From an uncultured Lachnospiraceae bacterium (GTDB lineage: Bacteria; Bacillota; Clostridia; Lachnospirales; Lachnospiraceae): DNA of 45,674 nucleotides. A model generated the notes under the pieces. That model saw only the letters and a program-made list of their open reading frames with translations. It made no database searches and was not told the DNA's origin. Location: positions 1-45,674 of the forward strand of contig CALWHG010000013.1 in assembly GCA_944380315.1 (NCBI GenBank), written 5' to 3'. Shown one piece after another: positions 25,780 through 34,622 of this stretch. A program made the translations under genes and the position numbers. Position 1 is the stretch's first letter; each line of letters opens with the position of its first letter.

Positions 25780-27657
25780 TCATATCACACGCTTGAACAT
25801 CCGGTCCAGCTCATATCTGGACCACTTCACTATGGTAGGCCTTCCATGGGGACAGGCATAGGGATTGTCCAGACTGATGAGCTCACCTATGAGCTCCTTC
25901 ATCTCCTGCTCCGAAAGCCTGTTGTTGCCCTTGACTGCTGCCTTGCAGGCCATGGAGGCCAGCTTGTCCCTGAGTATATCCGGTGTCCTCGTGCCTCCCT
26001 CTGAGGAAAGAGAGTCCACCATCTCCATGAGCAGCTCCTTCCTGCTGAGCTCAGGCAGATCCGCAGGCACGGCCCTGACAACAAAGTCCCTGCCTCCTGC
26101 AGGCTCCACCTCAAAGCCAAGCTCTGAAAATACCTCAAGGCTGCTCCCCACCAGCTCCGCCTCATTTGCGCTGAGCTCAAGGAGCACGGGAGGCATGATG
26201 TACTGGGAGCTTATGCTCTTGTCCCGAAGCTCACGAAGGAGCCTCTCATAGTTGACCTTTTCGTGTGCCGCGTGCTGGTCTATGAGATACATGGCTCCGT
26301 CATATTCTATGATCCAGTAGGTCTCAAAGACCTGTCCTATCATACGGAACTGAGGGAGGGCCTTTTCCGACAAAAATATCTCCCTTGGAAGCTCCTGCTG
26401 AAGGAACTCACCCTGAGGCTCTCCGGCTGATGCTGTCGCTGCCTCCGAGGGAATCTGCGGCTTCGGATATGGCTCCAATGGCTCCTGAAAGCCTGAAGGT
26501 ACCGCCACGGGCATGGCTGCCGCCCTCCTGATCTCAAAGGGCTCCACATGGGTGCGGCTCGATACTGGCTTCTCTGCCTCATCACCGATCCTCTCACCCT
26601 TATTGTCACCGGAGGCCTCCGTCCTGGCAGCTGCTCTGGGAGCATATATGGAAGCGTCAACCACCAGCTCCTCTCTGTGGAGCCGATTCCGCACAGCCTC
26701 AGTCACTGCCCGATACACCGCCTGCTCATCAGAAAAGCGCACCTCCATCTTCTTGGGATGCACATTGACATCTATGAGCCCGGGATCTATGTCAAGGCTG
26801 AGCATGGTAAAGGGGAATCGATGGAGCATCATATAGCCCTCGTATCCGTCCTCTATGGCCTTGCGAAGGAGCTCTGATCTTATGTATCTTCCGTTTACGA
26901 AGCAGATCTCCAGGTCTCTCCTGGACCTGGCTATGACAGGCTTGCCTATATATCCCGAGATACTGATGCCCGCCTCCGGGACCTCCTCTGAGACCTCCAG
27001 CAGGCTCCGGCTGAGCTCTCTTCCGTATATTGTATATATGACCTCAGAGAGCCTGCCGCTGCCGGTAGTATGAAATATGGTCCGTCCATCTGATATGTAT
27101 GTAAATGCTATATGGGGGTGAGAAAGGGCTGCCTTCTCTGCAGTATCAGTCACATAGGCTGCCTCAGTCTGTGCAGATCTGAGAAATGCCTTCCTTGCAG
27201 GCACGTTATAAAACAGGTCCCTGACCAGCATGGTGGTGCCCTCCGGGATTCCGACCTCAGAAAGCTCTCCCTCGACTCCTCCGGATATCTGATACCGAAA
27301 GCCGGTCATACTGTCTCTGGTCTTGGTTATGACCTCTGTCCTGGATACCGCAGCTATGGATGCCAGGGCCTCACCCCGGAAGCCCATGGTCCTGATATGC
27401 TCCAGATCCCCTGCATCCACGAGCTTTGAGGTAGCATGCCTTAGGAAGGCGGTCCTGATGTCCTCCTTGTCTATGCCGCAGCCATCATCGGTCACCCTTA
27501 TGAGCTCGGTGCCTCCGGCCCTGATCTCAAGGCTTATCTTCCCGGCACCGCTGTCTATGGCGTTGTCAAGGAGCTCCCTGACCACGCTCTCAGGCCTGTC
27601 TATGACCTCTCCGGCCGCTATCTTGTCTATGGTTTCCTTGCTCAGCAGTCTGATCAA
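25780..27657 (-). CDS. mutL: DNA mismatch repair protein MutL
   Basis: 625 residues from a TTG start that overlaps the mutS stop (TTGA), with GGAGG 6 nt upstream. GHKL ATPase motifs: KIAAGEVIDRPESVVRELLDNAIDSGA begins near 12, DDGCGI and TMGFRGEALASI. The C-terminal endonuclease motif DQHAAHEKVNYE near residue 460 is complete, so this is a nicking-competent MutL as in bacteria lacking MutH. A CPHGRP zinc-site motif lies near the end. A variable linker occupies about 340-430. Confidence 0.96.
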   Translation of the reverse strand: MIRLLSKETIDKIAAGEVIDRPESVVRELLDNAIDSGAGKISLEIRAGGTELIRVTDDGCGIDKEDIRTAFLRHATSKLVDAGDLEHIRTMGFRGEALASIAAVSRTEVITKTRDSMTGFRYQISGGVEGELSEVGIPEGTTMLVRDLFYNVPARKAFLRSAQTEAAYVTDTAEKAALSHPHIAFTYISDGRTIFHTTGSGRLSEVIYTIYGRELSRSLLEVSEEVPEAGISISGYIGKPVIARSRRDLEICFVNGRYIRSELLRKAIEDGYEGYMMLHRFPFTMLSLDIDPGLIDVNVHPKKMEVRFSDEQAVYRAVTEAVRNRLHREELVVDASIYAPRAAARTEASGDNKGERIGDEAEKPVSSRTHVEPFEIRRAAAMPVAVPSGFQEPLEPYPKPQIPSEAATASAGEPQGEFLQQELPREIFLSEKALPQFRMIGQVFETYWIIEYDGAMYLIDQHAAHEKVNYERLLRELRDKSISSQYIMPPVLLELSANEAELVGSSLEVFSELGFEVEPAGGRDFVVRAVPADLPELSRKELLMEMVDSLSSEGGTRTPDILRDKLASMACKAAVKGNNRLSEQEMKELIGELISLDNPYACPHGRPTIVKWSRYELDRMFKRVI

Positions 27658-30299
27658 GTCTGTCCTCCTTCGAGTTTCCTCTTCAGCTCGTCCACAAGTA
27701 AGAGCGCCTCTATGGGCGTGAGCTTTGAGGTATCCACGGTCCTGAGGCTCTCTATGGCCTCCTTCTGGAGCCTGTACTCCTCCCTGCTCAGGTTTACCCT
27801 TATGCCTCTGGTGCCCTCAGTCTTCTCACCTACATCCCTGGAGCTGGTCAGCTTTTTGGTCGCCTTGGTTATATCTGCCCGGCTGAGCTCCTCTGAGATC
27901 TCGTCGGCCCGCTCGGTAACCTCCTCCGGCACTCCCGCAAGCCTGGCCACTGCCACTCCATAGGATTTGTCCGCGCCTCCAGGGACTATCTTCCTCAGGA
28001 ACACGAGCCCGTCATCATTTTCCTTTACTGCTATGCAGTAGTTGTGCACTCCGGGCAGCTTGCCCTCCAGCTCAGTGAGCTCATGATAATGTGTCGCAAA
28101 CAGAGTCTTGGCACCCAGCCGCTCCGTATCGCTGACATACTCGGTCACAGCCCAGGCTATGGACAGACCATCAAAGGTGGAGGTGCCCCTGCCTATCTCG
28201 TCCAGTATAAGAAGACTGTCCCTGGTGGCATGTCTCAGTATGTTGGCCACCTCAGTCATCTCCACCATGAAGGTGGACTGGCCGCTGGCCAGGTCGTCAG
28301 AGGCTCCCACCCTCGTAAATATACGGTCACATATGGATATGTCTGCCTTTCTGGCAGGCACGAAGGAGCCTATCTGGGCCATGAGCACTATGAGGGCCAC
28401 CTGACGCATGTAGGTGGATTTTCCCGCCATGTTGGGACCTGTTATGATGTTTATCCTGTGGTCCCTGTTGTCCAGATAGGTATCATTAGGGATAAAGGAG
28501 CCCTCTCCCAGCATGAGCTCCACCACCGGATGTCTTCCGTCCTTTATGTCTATGACACCCTTCTCGTTTATGGAGGGTCTCACAAAATTGTTCCGCTGTG
28601 CCACAGAGGACAGGGAGCAGAGCGCGTCCAGCATGGCCAGTGAGGAGGAGAGCCTGTGTATGCGCCCTGCCTCGGCGGCCACCTGCTCCTTTACCTGCAG
28701 GAACAGCTCATATTCCAGAGCCCTGAGCTTCTCATCGGCTCCTATGAGCTCCTCCTCAAGCTTCTCTAGCTCCTCCGTCGTATAGCGCTCACCGTTGGCC
28801 AGAGTCTGCCTTCTCCTGTATCGCTCCGGCACCTGATCCTTGAAGCTGTTTGAGATCTCTATGGAATAGCCGAACACCTTGTTGAATTTGATCTTGAGAG
28901 TACGGATGCCCGTCTTTTCCCTCTCCTCCTGCTCAAGCTTAAGGAGCAGCTCCTTGCCATGATTTTTGGTATAGCGGAGCCTGTCAGCCTCCTGATCGAA
29001 GCCCTCCTTTATGATGCCTCCATCCCTTACGGAGACCGGCGCATCCTCATCTATGGCCCGGGACAGGAGCTCCAGGAGCTCCGGAAGCTCGTCAAGACCC
29101 TCGTAAAGCTCCTTAAGGAGCTCAGATGAAAACAGTCCGAGCACAGCCTTTATATGCGGCACCATGGATATGGACTGACTGAACATGAGCAGGTCCCTGG
29201 GATTTGCCACTGCAGAGCTTATCCTTGAGAGCAGCCTGTCAAGATCGTATACTGGCCTCAGATACTCAACTATCTCCTCCCGATCTATGAAGCGTTGGCA
29301 CAGCTCCTCTACCGCATCCTGTCTCTTTACTATGGCGTCCCTGCTTATGAGGGGCTCAGATATGATCCTGCGCATGAGCCTGGCGCCCATGGCCGTCCTG
29401 GTACGATCCAGCACATAAAGGAGGCTTCCCTTCTTTTCTTTTTCCCTGAGGGTCTCAAGGAGCTCCAGATTACGGAGGGTGGAGCTATCCAGTATCATAT
29501 GCTCCGACAGATTGTATATGCGTATGCCTGTTATATAGCTGACAGTAGAAAACTGGGTATCATAGACATATCGAAGCACTGCGCCTGCTGCTATGACACC
29601 TGCACTGAGATCAGCTATGCCGAGCCCTGAAAGCTCCGCATGAAAATGCTTCCTGATGAGGTCCCTGCACTCATCCTCATAAAAATGCTCCCTGGGCATG
29701 GCGGAAAGTCTGGCATGAACACGTTCCTCCAGCTCTGCCGTATCCAGCCCTGACATGAATAGCTCATCATTGCAGATGATCTCAGAGGGCGAGAAATGAC
29801 TCACAAAGTCCTTCAGAGACTTCATGTCCGAGGTCTCGGATATATAGAACTCTCCAGTGCCTATGTCTATGGCCGAGAGCCCAAAGGCTCCGCATACGTA
29901 GGCTATGCACATGAGATAATTGTTTTTACCGTCATCCAGGGCGTCGCTGGATATGATGGTGCCCGGAGTGACTACTCTTATGACCTCACGCCTGACCAGG
30001 CCCTTTGCCAGCTTGGGATCCTCAGTCTGCTCGGCTATGGCCACCTTGTAGCCCTTTTTGACCAGCCTGGTTATGTAGGACTCGGCAGCATGAAAGGGTA
30101 TGCCGCACATGGGAGCCCTCTCCTCAAGTCCGCAGTCCTTGCCTGTCAGCACCAGCTCCAGCTCCTCAGCCGCAGTCCTGGCATCGTCAAAGAACATCTC
30201 ATAAAAATCCCCGAGCCTGTAAAACAGGATACAGTCCGGATATTGTTTTTTCGTCTCAAGATAATGCACCATCATCGGTGACATCTTTTTTTCTGCCAT
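27654..30299 (-). CDS. mutS: DNA mismatch repair protein MutS
   Basis: 881 residues. The N-terminal mismatch-binding domain carries the Phe-x-Glu wedge (Phe32-Tyr33-Glu34 in GDFYEMF). The core and clamp follow, then the ABC ATPase: Walker A GPNMAGKST near 621-629 and signature ASDDLASGQSTFMVEM, then DEIGRGTSTFDG. It recognises mismatches and recruits MutL. GGAG lies 9 nt before the ATG. It follows miaB by 35 bp and overlaps mutL by 4 bp. Confidence 0.97.
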   Translation of the reverse strand: MAEKKMSPMMVHYLETKKQYPDCILFYRLGDFYEMFFDDARTAAEELELVLTGKDCGLEERAPMCGIPFHAAESYITRLVKKGYKVAIAEQTEDPKLAKGLVRREVIRVVTPGTIISSDALDDGKNNYLMCIAYVCGAFGLSAIDIGTGEFYISETSDMKSLKDFVSHFSPSEIICNDELFMSGLDTAELEERVHARLSAMPREHFYEDECRDLIRKHFHAELSGLGIADLSAGVIAAGAVLRYVYDTQFSTVSYITGIRIYNLSEHMILDSSTLRNLELLETLREKEKKGSLLYVLDRTRTAMGARLMRRIISEPLISRDAIVKRQDAVEELCQRFIDREEIVEYLRPVYDLDRLLSRISSAVANPRDLLMFSQSISMVPHIKAVLGLFSSELLKELYEGLDELPELLELLSRAIDEDAPVSVRDGGIIKEGFDQEADRLRYTKNHGKELLLKLEQEEREKTGIRTLKIKFNKVFGYSIEISNSFKDQVPERYRRRQTLANGERYTTEELEKLEEELIGADEKLRALEYELFLQVKEQVAAEAGRIHRLSSSLAMLDALCSLSSVAQRNNFVRPSINEKGVIDIKDGRHPVVELMLGEGSFIPNDTYLDNRDHRINIITGPNMAGKSTYMRQVALIVLMAQIGSFVPARKADISICDRIFTRVGASDDLASGQSTFMVEMTEVANILRHATRDSLLILDEIGRGTSTFDGLSIAWAVTEYVSDTERLGAKTLFATHYHELTELEGKLPGVHNYCIAVKENDDGLVFLRKIVPGGADKSYGVAVARLAGVPEEVTERADEISEELSRADITKATKKLTSSRDVGEKTEGTRGIRVNLSREEYRLQKEAIESLRTVDTSKLTPIEALLLVDELKRKLEGGQT

Positions 30300-30334
30300 C
30301 GTTGATCACTCCAATACGATCTGCCAAAAGCTCC

Positions 30335-31843
30335 TCAGTCCGCAAGTTCTCCCATATAATAAAAGCCATGGGCAGAGCACAGTCTTGCCTCTCTTATGGT
30401 GCCTATGATGGAGACATCCGCCTTCACATGCACGAGGCTGTTGTTTTCAAGCCTTCCGCTTATGAGAGAGGGATCCTTTTCATTGACCTCCTCAAAGAGC
30501 ACCGGCAATACTCTCCCTGTAAGCTTTTCGCAGTTTTCTGCAGCTATGCGATTCTGCAGCTCAAGGAGCCTCTTGAAGCGCTCCTTCACCACAGGCTCAG
30601 GCACCTTGTCGGGAAATGCAGCCGCAGGGGTGCCCTCGCGCTCAGAATATATAAATGTATATGCGGCATCATAGCGCATCCTCTCCACCATGCGGAGTGT
30701 TGCCTCAAAGTCCTCCTCAGTCTCCCCGGGAAAGCCCACTATGATATCAGTGCTTATGGATATGTCAGGCATGGCCTTCCTCAGCTTTTCCGCCCTCCCA
30801 AGGTAGGTCTCACTGTCATAATGCCTGTTCATCAGCTTAAGTATGCGGTCAGAGCCTGACTGCAGAGGCAGATGGAACTGCCTCATGATATGCCTTCCTC
30901 CAGCCATGGCCTCTATGAGCTCATCCGAGAGGTCCTTGGGATGGGAGGTCATGAAGCGTATACGCTCTATGCCTGTCTCATCACATACCTGGTCCACTGC
31001 CAGAAGGAGCTCTGCAAAGCTCATGGGCTCAGGCAGGGTCTTTCCGTAGGAATTGACATTCTGTCCCAGGAGCATGATCTCCTTTACTCCGCTCTCTCCC
31101 AGCTTCCTTACCTCTGAAAGTATGTCCTCCGGCCTCCTGCTCTTTTCCCTGCCCCTTACATAGGGCACTATACAGTAGGAGCAGAAGTTGTTGCAGCCAA
31201 AGCTTATGTTGACCCCCTGCTTAAAGGGGAACTTCCTGTGATTCGGCAGATCCTCGACTATGTCCGGGGTATCCTTCCATACGGATATAACTGCCCTTTT
31301 TCCGCTGCGTAGCAGCACATCCTGACCATGATCGTCGGGAAGAGCCTCGGCTCCCCTTCTCTTTTGCAGCAGTTCATAAAGGAGCTCCGGGAAGGTATAG
31401 AGATTGTGGGTACCGAACATGATATCCACGTATGGATAGGTCCTCGATATCTTCTCCACCTCATCCGTCTCCTGCATCATGCAGCCGCAGATCGCTATGA
31501 TCATATCAGGCCTCTGCTTCTTTATGGGCTTGAGCCTTCCAAGCCTGCCATAGAGATGCTCGTTTGCATTTTCCCTGATGGTACAGGTATTGAAAAGCAC
31601 CAGATCGGCAGAGAGCTCATCTTCCGTCTCCCTCATGCCTATGGCCTCCAGTATGCCTGAGAGCTTTTCCGAGTCCCTGGCATTCATCTGGCATCCAAAG
31701 GTCACTACCGTATAGGAAAGAGGCCTGCTGCCTGCAAGCTCCTCTCTCAGTATGTCTATGTATCTGCGCTGTGTTTCCGCCTCGCCTTCAGCTGCAGCGG
31801 ATACTGAGCGCTCATCTGTCTTATCAGTCATCTCTTTACGCAT
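30335..31843 (-). CDS. miaB: tRNA-2-methylthio-N6-dimethylallyladenosine synthase MiaB
   Basis: 502 residues. There is an N-terminal MTTase domain with three cysteines (TFGCQMN, LFNTCTIRE, ICGCMMQ), a radical-SAM domain with CNNFCSYC (C-x3-C-x2-C), and a C-terminal TRAM domain. It adds the methylthio group to i6A37 in tRNA using two [4Fe-4S] clusters. The start is uncertain: ATG at 31843 has AAGGA directly abutting it, while ATG at 31831 (four residues later) has that site at 12 nt. First gene of the miaB-mutS-mutL-miaA unit. Confidence 0.95.
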   Translation of the reverse strand: MRKEMTDKTDERSVSAAAEGEAETQRRYIDILREELAGSRPLSYTVVTFGCQMNARDSEKLSGILEAIGMRETEDELSADLVLFNTCTIRENANEHLYGRLGRLKPIKKQRPDMIIAICGCMMQETDEVEKISRTYPYVDIMFGTHNLYTFPELLYELLQKRRGAEALPDDHGQDVLLRSGKRAVISVWKDTPDIVEDLPNHRKFPFKQGVNISFGCNNFCSYCIVPYVRGREKSRRPEDILSEVRKLGESGVKEIMLLGQNVNSYGKTLPEPMSFAELLLAVDQVCDETGIERIRFMTSHPKDLSDELIEAMAGGRHIMRQFHLPLQSGSDRILKLMNRHYDSETYLGRAEKLRKAMPDISISTDIIVGFPGETEEDFEATLRMVERMRYDAAYTFIYSEREGTPAAAFPDKVPEPVVKERFKRLLELQNRIAAENCEKLTGRVLPVLFEEVNEKDPSLISGRLENNSLVHVKADVSIIGTIREARLCSAHGFYYMGELAD

Positions 31844-31873
31844 TCCTTATCATTTATAAAATACCGATCATAC

Positions 31874-31902
31874 ATTATAAATGAAAATCAAAGTCAAAAC
31901 AA
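31874..31902 (-). promoter_or_regulatory. Promoter candidate for miaB-mutS-mutL operon
   Basis: On the minus strand, a perfect -10 TATAAT (31874-31879), 17-bp spacer and a weak -35 TTGTTT. The predicted start is near 31867, about 24 nt from the miaB ATG. It lies directly downstream of the aldo/keto reductase terminator. Confidence 0.55.
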
Positions 31903-31913
31903 GCCAGGCACAT

Positions 31914-31945
31914 AAAAAGCCCCCACGGTACTGTACCGCAGGGGC
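31914..31945 (-). terminator. Intrinsic terminator of the aldo/keto reductase gene
   Basis: Long 12-bp stem (31919-31930 with 31934-31945, two G-U pairs) and 3-nt loop, followed on the minus strand by TTTTT. It starts 26 bp after the aldo/keto reductase stop. Confidence 0.9.
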
Positions 31946-31971
31946 ATGGATCCCATGATCGTGGTGATATG

Positions 31972-33108
31972 TCACAGTTTAGGTGCAAGGATCTCTGCAA
32001 ACTCGCTCATGAGCTCTGATACCTTTATCTGCTGAGGGCATACGGCCTCGCAGCTTCGGCAGCCTATGCATGCCGAAGGACGCTTGTCCTCCGGAAGTCT
32101 GCCTATGCGCATGGCAGCAAGCACTCCCCCACTCATCTTCTCCTCATTGTACTGAGTTATGATATAGGGTATGTCAAGCTCCTGAGGGCAGTGGCTGGTG
32201 CAGTAATGACAGGCCGTACAGGGCACCGTGCCCTTTGAAGCCATGTCCTTTGCTATGCCAAGCAGGGTCACCATCTCCTTATCGTTGAGGGGCTTATCCT
32301 CGCTGAAGGTAGCTATGTTTGCCTTGAGCTGATCCATGTTCGACATGCCTGAAAGCACCATGGTCACCTCAGGTATGGACTGAACGAATCTGAAGGCCCA
32401 TGCGGGAGCATCTTCTTCGGGACGAAGAGCCTTAAGACGAGCCTCATATTCATCGTCCAGCTTTGCCAGCTTTCCTCCTCTTACGGGCTCCATGACCCAT
32501 ACGGGTATGCCGTACTCCTTAAGGAGCTCCACCTTTCCCCTGGCATCCTGGAAATCCCAGTCAAAGAAGTTGAGCTGGATCTGGCAGAATTCCATGTCCT
32601 TCCCATAAGCCTCCAGGAAACGCTTCATGACGGGAAGTGCTCCATGGGCAGAAAAGCCAAGATGCCTTATGCGTCCCTCAGCCTTATGCTTCATGAGCTT
32701 GTCATGGACTCCATACTTAGGGTCCAGGTATCCGTCTATATTCGTCTCGCAGACATTGTGGAAAAGATAGAAATCAAAATGATCCACCTGGCATTTTTCA
32801 AGCTGCTTCATGAAGATCTCATCCACCTTATCCATGTTTGAGACATCATAGCCCGGGAACTTGCTCGCCAGATAGAAGCTGTCCCGATCAAACCTCTTAA
32901 GGGCCCTTCCCATGACGAGCTCTGAGTTGCCGTTATGATAGCCCCAGGCCGTATCATAATAATTTATGCCATTTGCCATGGCATAGTCGACCATGTCGAA
33001 GACCGCCTTCTCATCGATCTCCCCATCCTTGCCCTCTATGACCGGCAGTCTCATGCAGCCAAGTCCGAGAGCCGAAAGCTTCAGGTCCTGAAAATCTCTG
33101 TAGATCAT
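31972..33108 (-). CDS. Aldo/keto reductase with C-terminal 2x[4Fe-4S] domain
   Basis: 378 residues from the ATG at 33108, chosen for GGAGGTG 6 nt upstream; an in-frame start at 33183 would lie in the leader hairpin. AKR barrel motifs: GLGCMRLP, DTAWGYHNGNSE (Asp and Tyr of the tetrad), ASKFPG (Lys) and DFYLFHNV (His). The C-terminus has two ferredoxin-type motifs, CTACHYCTSHCP and CIGCRSCEAVCP. This arrangement is frequent in anaerobic Clostridia; the substrate is unknown. A single-gene unit with its own promoter and terminator. Confidence 0.9.
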   Translation of the reverse strand: MIYRDFQDLKLSALGLGCMRLPVIEGKDGEIDEKAVFDMVDYAMANGINYYDTAWGYHNGNSELVMGRALKRFDRDSFYLASKFPGYDVSNMDKVDEIFMKQLEKCQVDHFDFYLFHNVCETNIDGYLDPKYGVHDKLMKHKAEGRIRHLGFSAHGALPVMKRFLEAYGKDMEFCQIQLNFFDWDFQDARGKVELLKEYGIPVWVMEPVRGGKLAKLDDEYEARLKALRPEEDAPAWAFRFVQSIPEVTMVLSGMSNMDQLKANIATFSEDKPLNDKEMVTLLGIAKDMASKGTVPCTACHYCTSHCPQELDIPYIITQYNEEKMSGGVLAAMRIGRLPEDKRPSACIGCRSCEAVCPQQIKVSELMSEFAEILAPKL

Positions 33109-33138
33109 ATGCTTCACCTCCATACATAGCATACATAT

Positions 33139-33167
33139 AAAGGGACGTGGCCGACCCACGCCCCTTT
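33139..33167 (-). repeat. 12-bp stem-loop in the aldo/keto reductase leader
   Basis: Stem 33139-33150 with 33156-33167 and a 5-nt loop; one pair is G-U on the minus strand but A-C on the plus strand, so it fits a minus-strand RNA. It lies between the predicted start (near 33177) and the Shine-Dalgarno. The following tract is CCCTTTATATG, a poor U-run, so it is either a leader structure or a weak terminator of the ABC operon. Confidence 0.6.
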
Positions 33168-33183
33168 GAAAGTCTATAAGCAT

Positions 33184-33212
33184 ATTTTAACGCATTAAAG
33201 CAGTAAATGCAA
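33184..33212 (-). promoter_or_regulatory. Promoter of the aldo/keto reductase gene
   Basis: On the minus strand, -35 TTGCAT, exact 17-bp spacer, -10 TAAAAT; predicted start near 33177. The -35 lies in the second of two ATTTGCAT repeats, and two copies of ATGGACAG lie just upstream. Confidence 0.65.
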
Positions 33213-33229
33213 ATACCTGATGCAAATGA

Positions 33230-33262
33230 CTGTCCATAGTCCCAGGTTATGGACCTGTCCAT
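33230..33262 (-). repeat. Repeated ATGGACAG sites upstream of the aldo/keto reductase promoter
   Basis: ATGGACAG occurs twice, 25 bp apart (33230-33237 and 33255-33262, minus strand). The upstream copy is part of a perfect inverted repeat ATGGAC / GTCCAT with a 2-bp centre (33249-33262), immediately after the permease stop. Candidate operator or activator sites; function inferred from position only. Confidence 0.4.
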
Positions 33263-33263
33263 G

Positions 33264-34622
33264 TCATTCATTTCTGATAGCTGTAAGAGGGCTCAGCCTC
33301 ATGGCCCTCAGAGCCGGAAACAGTCCCGCCAGCATGCCCACCAGCACTGCAAATATGAGAGCCAGCAACAGCAGCCACATGGGTATGCGGCTTATGTCAC
33401 CTGTGGATACTGCATACATGGCAGCATTGCTCCTCAAGTACAGCACATTTATGACCTTGGATATGGTAAGGCTGAGCACTATGCCTACCAGCCCGCCCAT
33501 GAGGCCTATGAAGCCGGATTCGATCAGGAACATGTCCCGGATATTGTCCATATCGCAGCCCAGCACCTTCATAACGCCTATCTCCTTTGTCCTTTCATAT
33601 ATGGACATCATCATGGTGTTTGCTATGCCTATGGCAGCAACGAACAGGGATACGGCGCCTATGCCTCCCAGGACTGCCTGCTGCATGCGCATGCTGTCCT
33701 GGGACTGCTCCAGCCACTCCATATTTGAGGAGGCCTGGTAGCCCATGGAATTTATGGCCTCCTGCACCTCAGAAACATGGTCCATGTCATCCACATAGAC
33801 CTCTGCGCTGTCATATACGAAATAGCCAAGAGGCTTACCCTTTGAGTTGGTGGGCTGCCCCGGTATGGTACCCTTTTTGAATATGGACTTGAGCTTGGTC
33901 TTGAGGAGCTCTATGTCACAGTAGGCTCCGTAGGAATAGTTGCCGTAACCCGTCTCGCCTCCGTCCACTATGCCTGCTGTGGGCACTATGTATTTCTTTG
34001 GTGAAGGTATGATATTGCCGTCCGCATCCGTCGAGCCCTGGCTGTAATACTTGTCCCGGTCAAATATGATGAACACGGTCCTGTCCATGAGATCCACATC
34101 GGGAGTCTCCCCGGTGGACCAGTAGCCCTCTCCGGTCTTGGAATTCTGGAAGTCATTTATGGCCTGATTGCCATATATGATGCTCAGCTCCGCAGCATCC
34201 TCAGGAGGCACCCGTCCTTCCGAAAGAGGGATATTTTCCATATATTCATGGCTGACCCCCTGAAGGCTCAGGTAGGCCTCATAGACTCCCTGCTTGGCTA
34301 TGGCCGTATATCTGAGTATGGGGCTCGCCCCGGTCACGTGCCTGAGGTGCTTGAAGCTCTCTATGGAATCATCCGTAAGATAAAGAGGATCCGTGGAGCC
34401 ATCCTGAGGCCCATACATGGCATTTGAGTAGACTGTGATGGTGGTCAGGGATCCATAGGACTCGATCATCTCCTTGTTGGACTCTGACTGTCCTATGCCA
34501 AGGCTCAGCATGACCACTATGGAGGCCGTACCTATGACTACTCCAAGTACCGTCAGGAAGGTCCTGAGCCTCCGCCTTTTAAGATTGTTTATGCTCAGAT
34601 CTAAAAGGTCCGTAAATTTCAT
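33264..34622 (-). CDS. ABC transporter permease, MacB/FtsX type
   Basis: 452 residues. An N-terminal transmembrane segment (FLTVLGVVIGTASIVVMLSL, about 20-39), a ~240-residue extracellular MacB-type domain, and three C-terminal transmembrane segments (about 320-345, 372-400 and 415-438) make the FtsX topology. NTMMMSIYERTKEIGVMKVLGC is the coupling-helix signature of the family. MacB-type pumps do mechanotransmission rather than classical import. Its ATG overlaps the stop of the surface protein by one base, so the two are tightly coupled. Confidence 0.87.
   Translation of the reverse strand: MKFTDLLDLSINNLKRRRLRTFLTVLGVVIGTASIVVMLSLGIGQSESNKEMIESYGSLTTITVYSNAMYGPQDGSTDPLYLTDDSIESFKHLRHVTGASPILRYTAIAKQGVYEAYLSLQGVSHEYMENIPLSEGRVPPEDAAELSIIYGNQAINDFQNSKTGEGYWSTGETPDVDLMDRTVFIIFDRDKYYSQGSTDADGNIIPSPKKYIVPTAGIVDGGETGYGNYSYGAYCDIELLKTKLKSIFKKGTIPGQPTNSKGKPLGYFVYDSAEVYVDDMDHVSEVQEAINSMGYQASSNMEWLEQSQDSMRMQQAVLGGIGAVSLFVAAIGIANTMMMSIYERTKEIGVMKVLGCDMDNIRDMFLIESGFIGLMGGLVGIVLSLTISKVINVLYLRSNAAMYAVSTGDISRIPMWLLLLALIFAVLVGMLAGLFPALRAMRLSPLTAIRNE

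Noticed and set aside
33109-33183. Aldo/keto reductase starting at 33183
   Set aside because: The extension passes through the leader stem-loop and lacks family similarity; ATG at 33108 has GGAGGTG.
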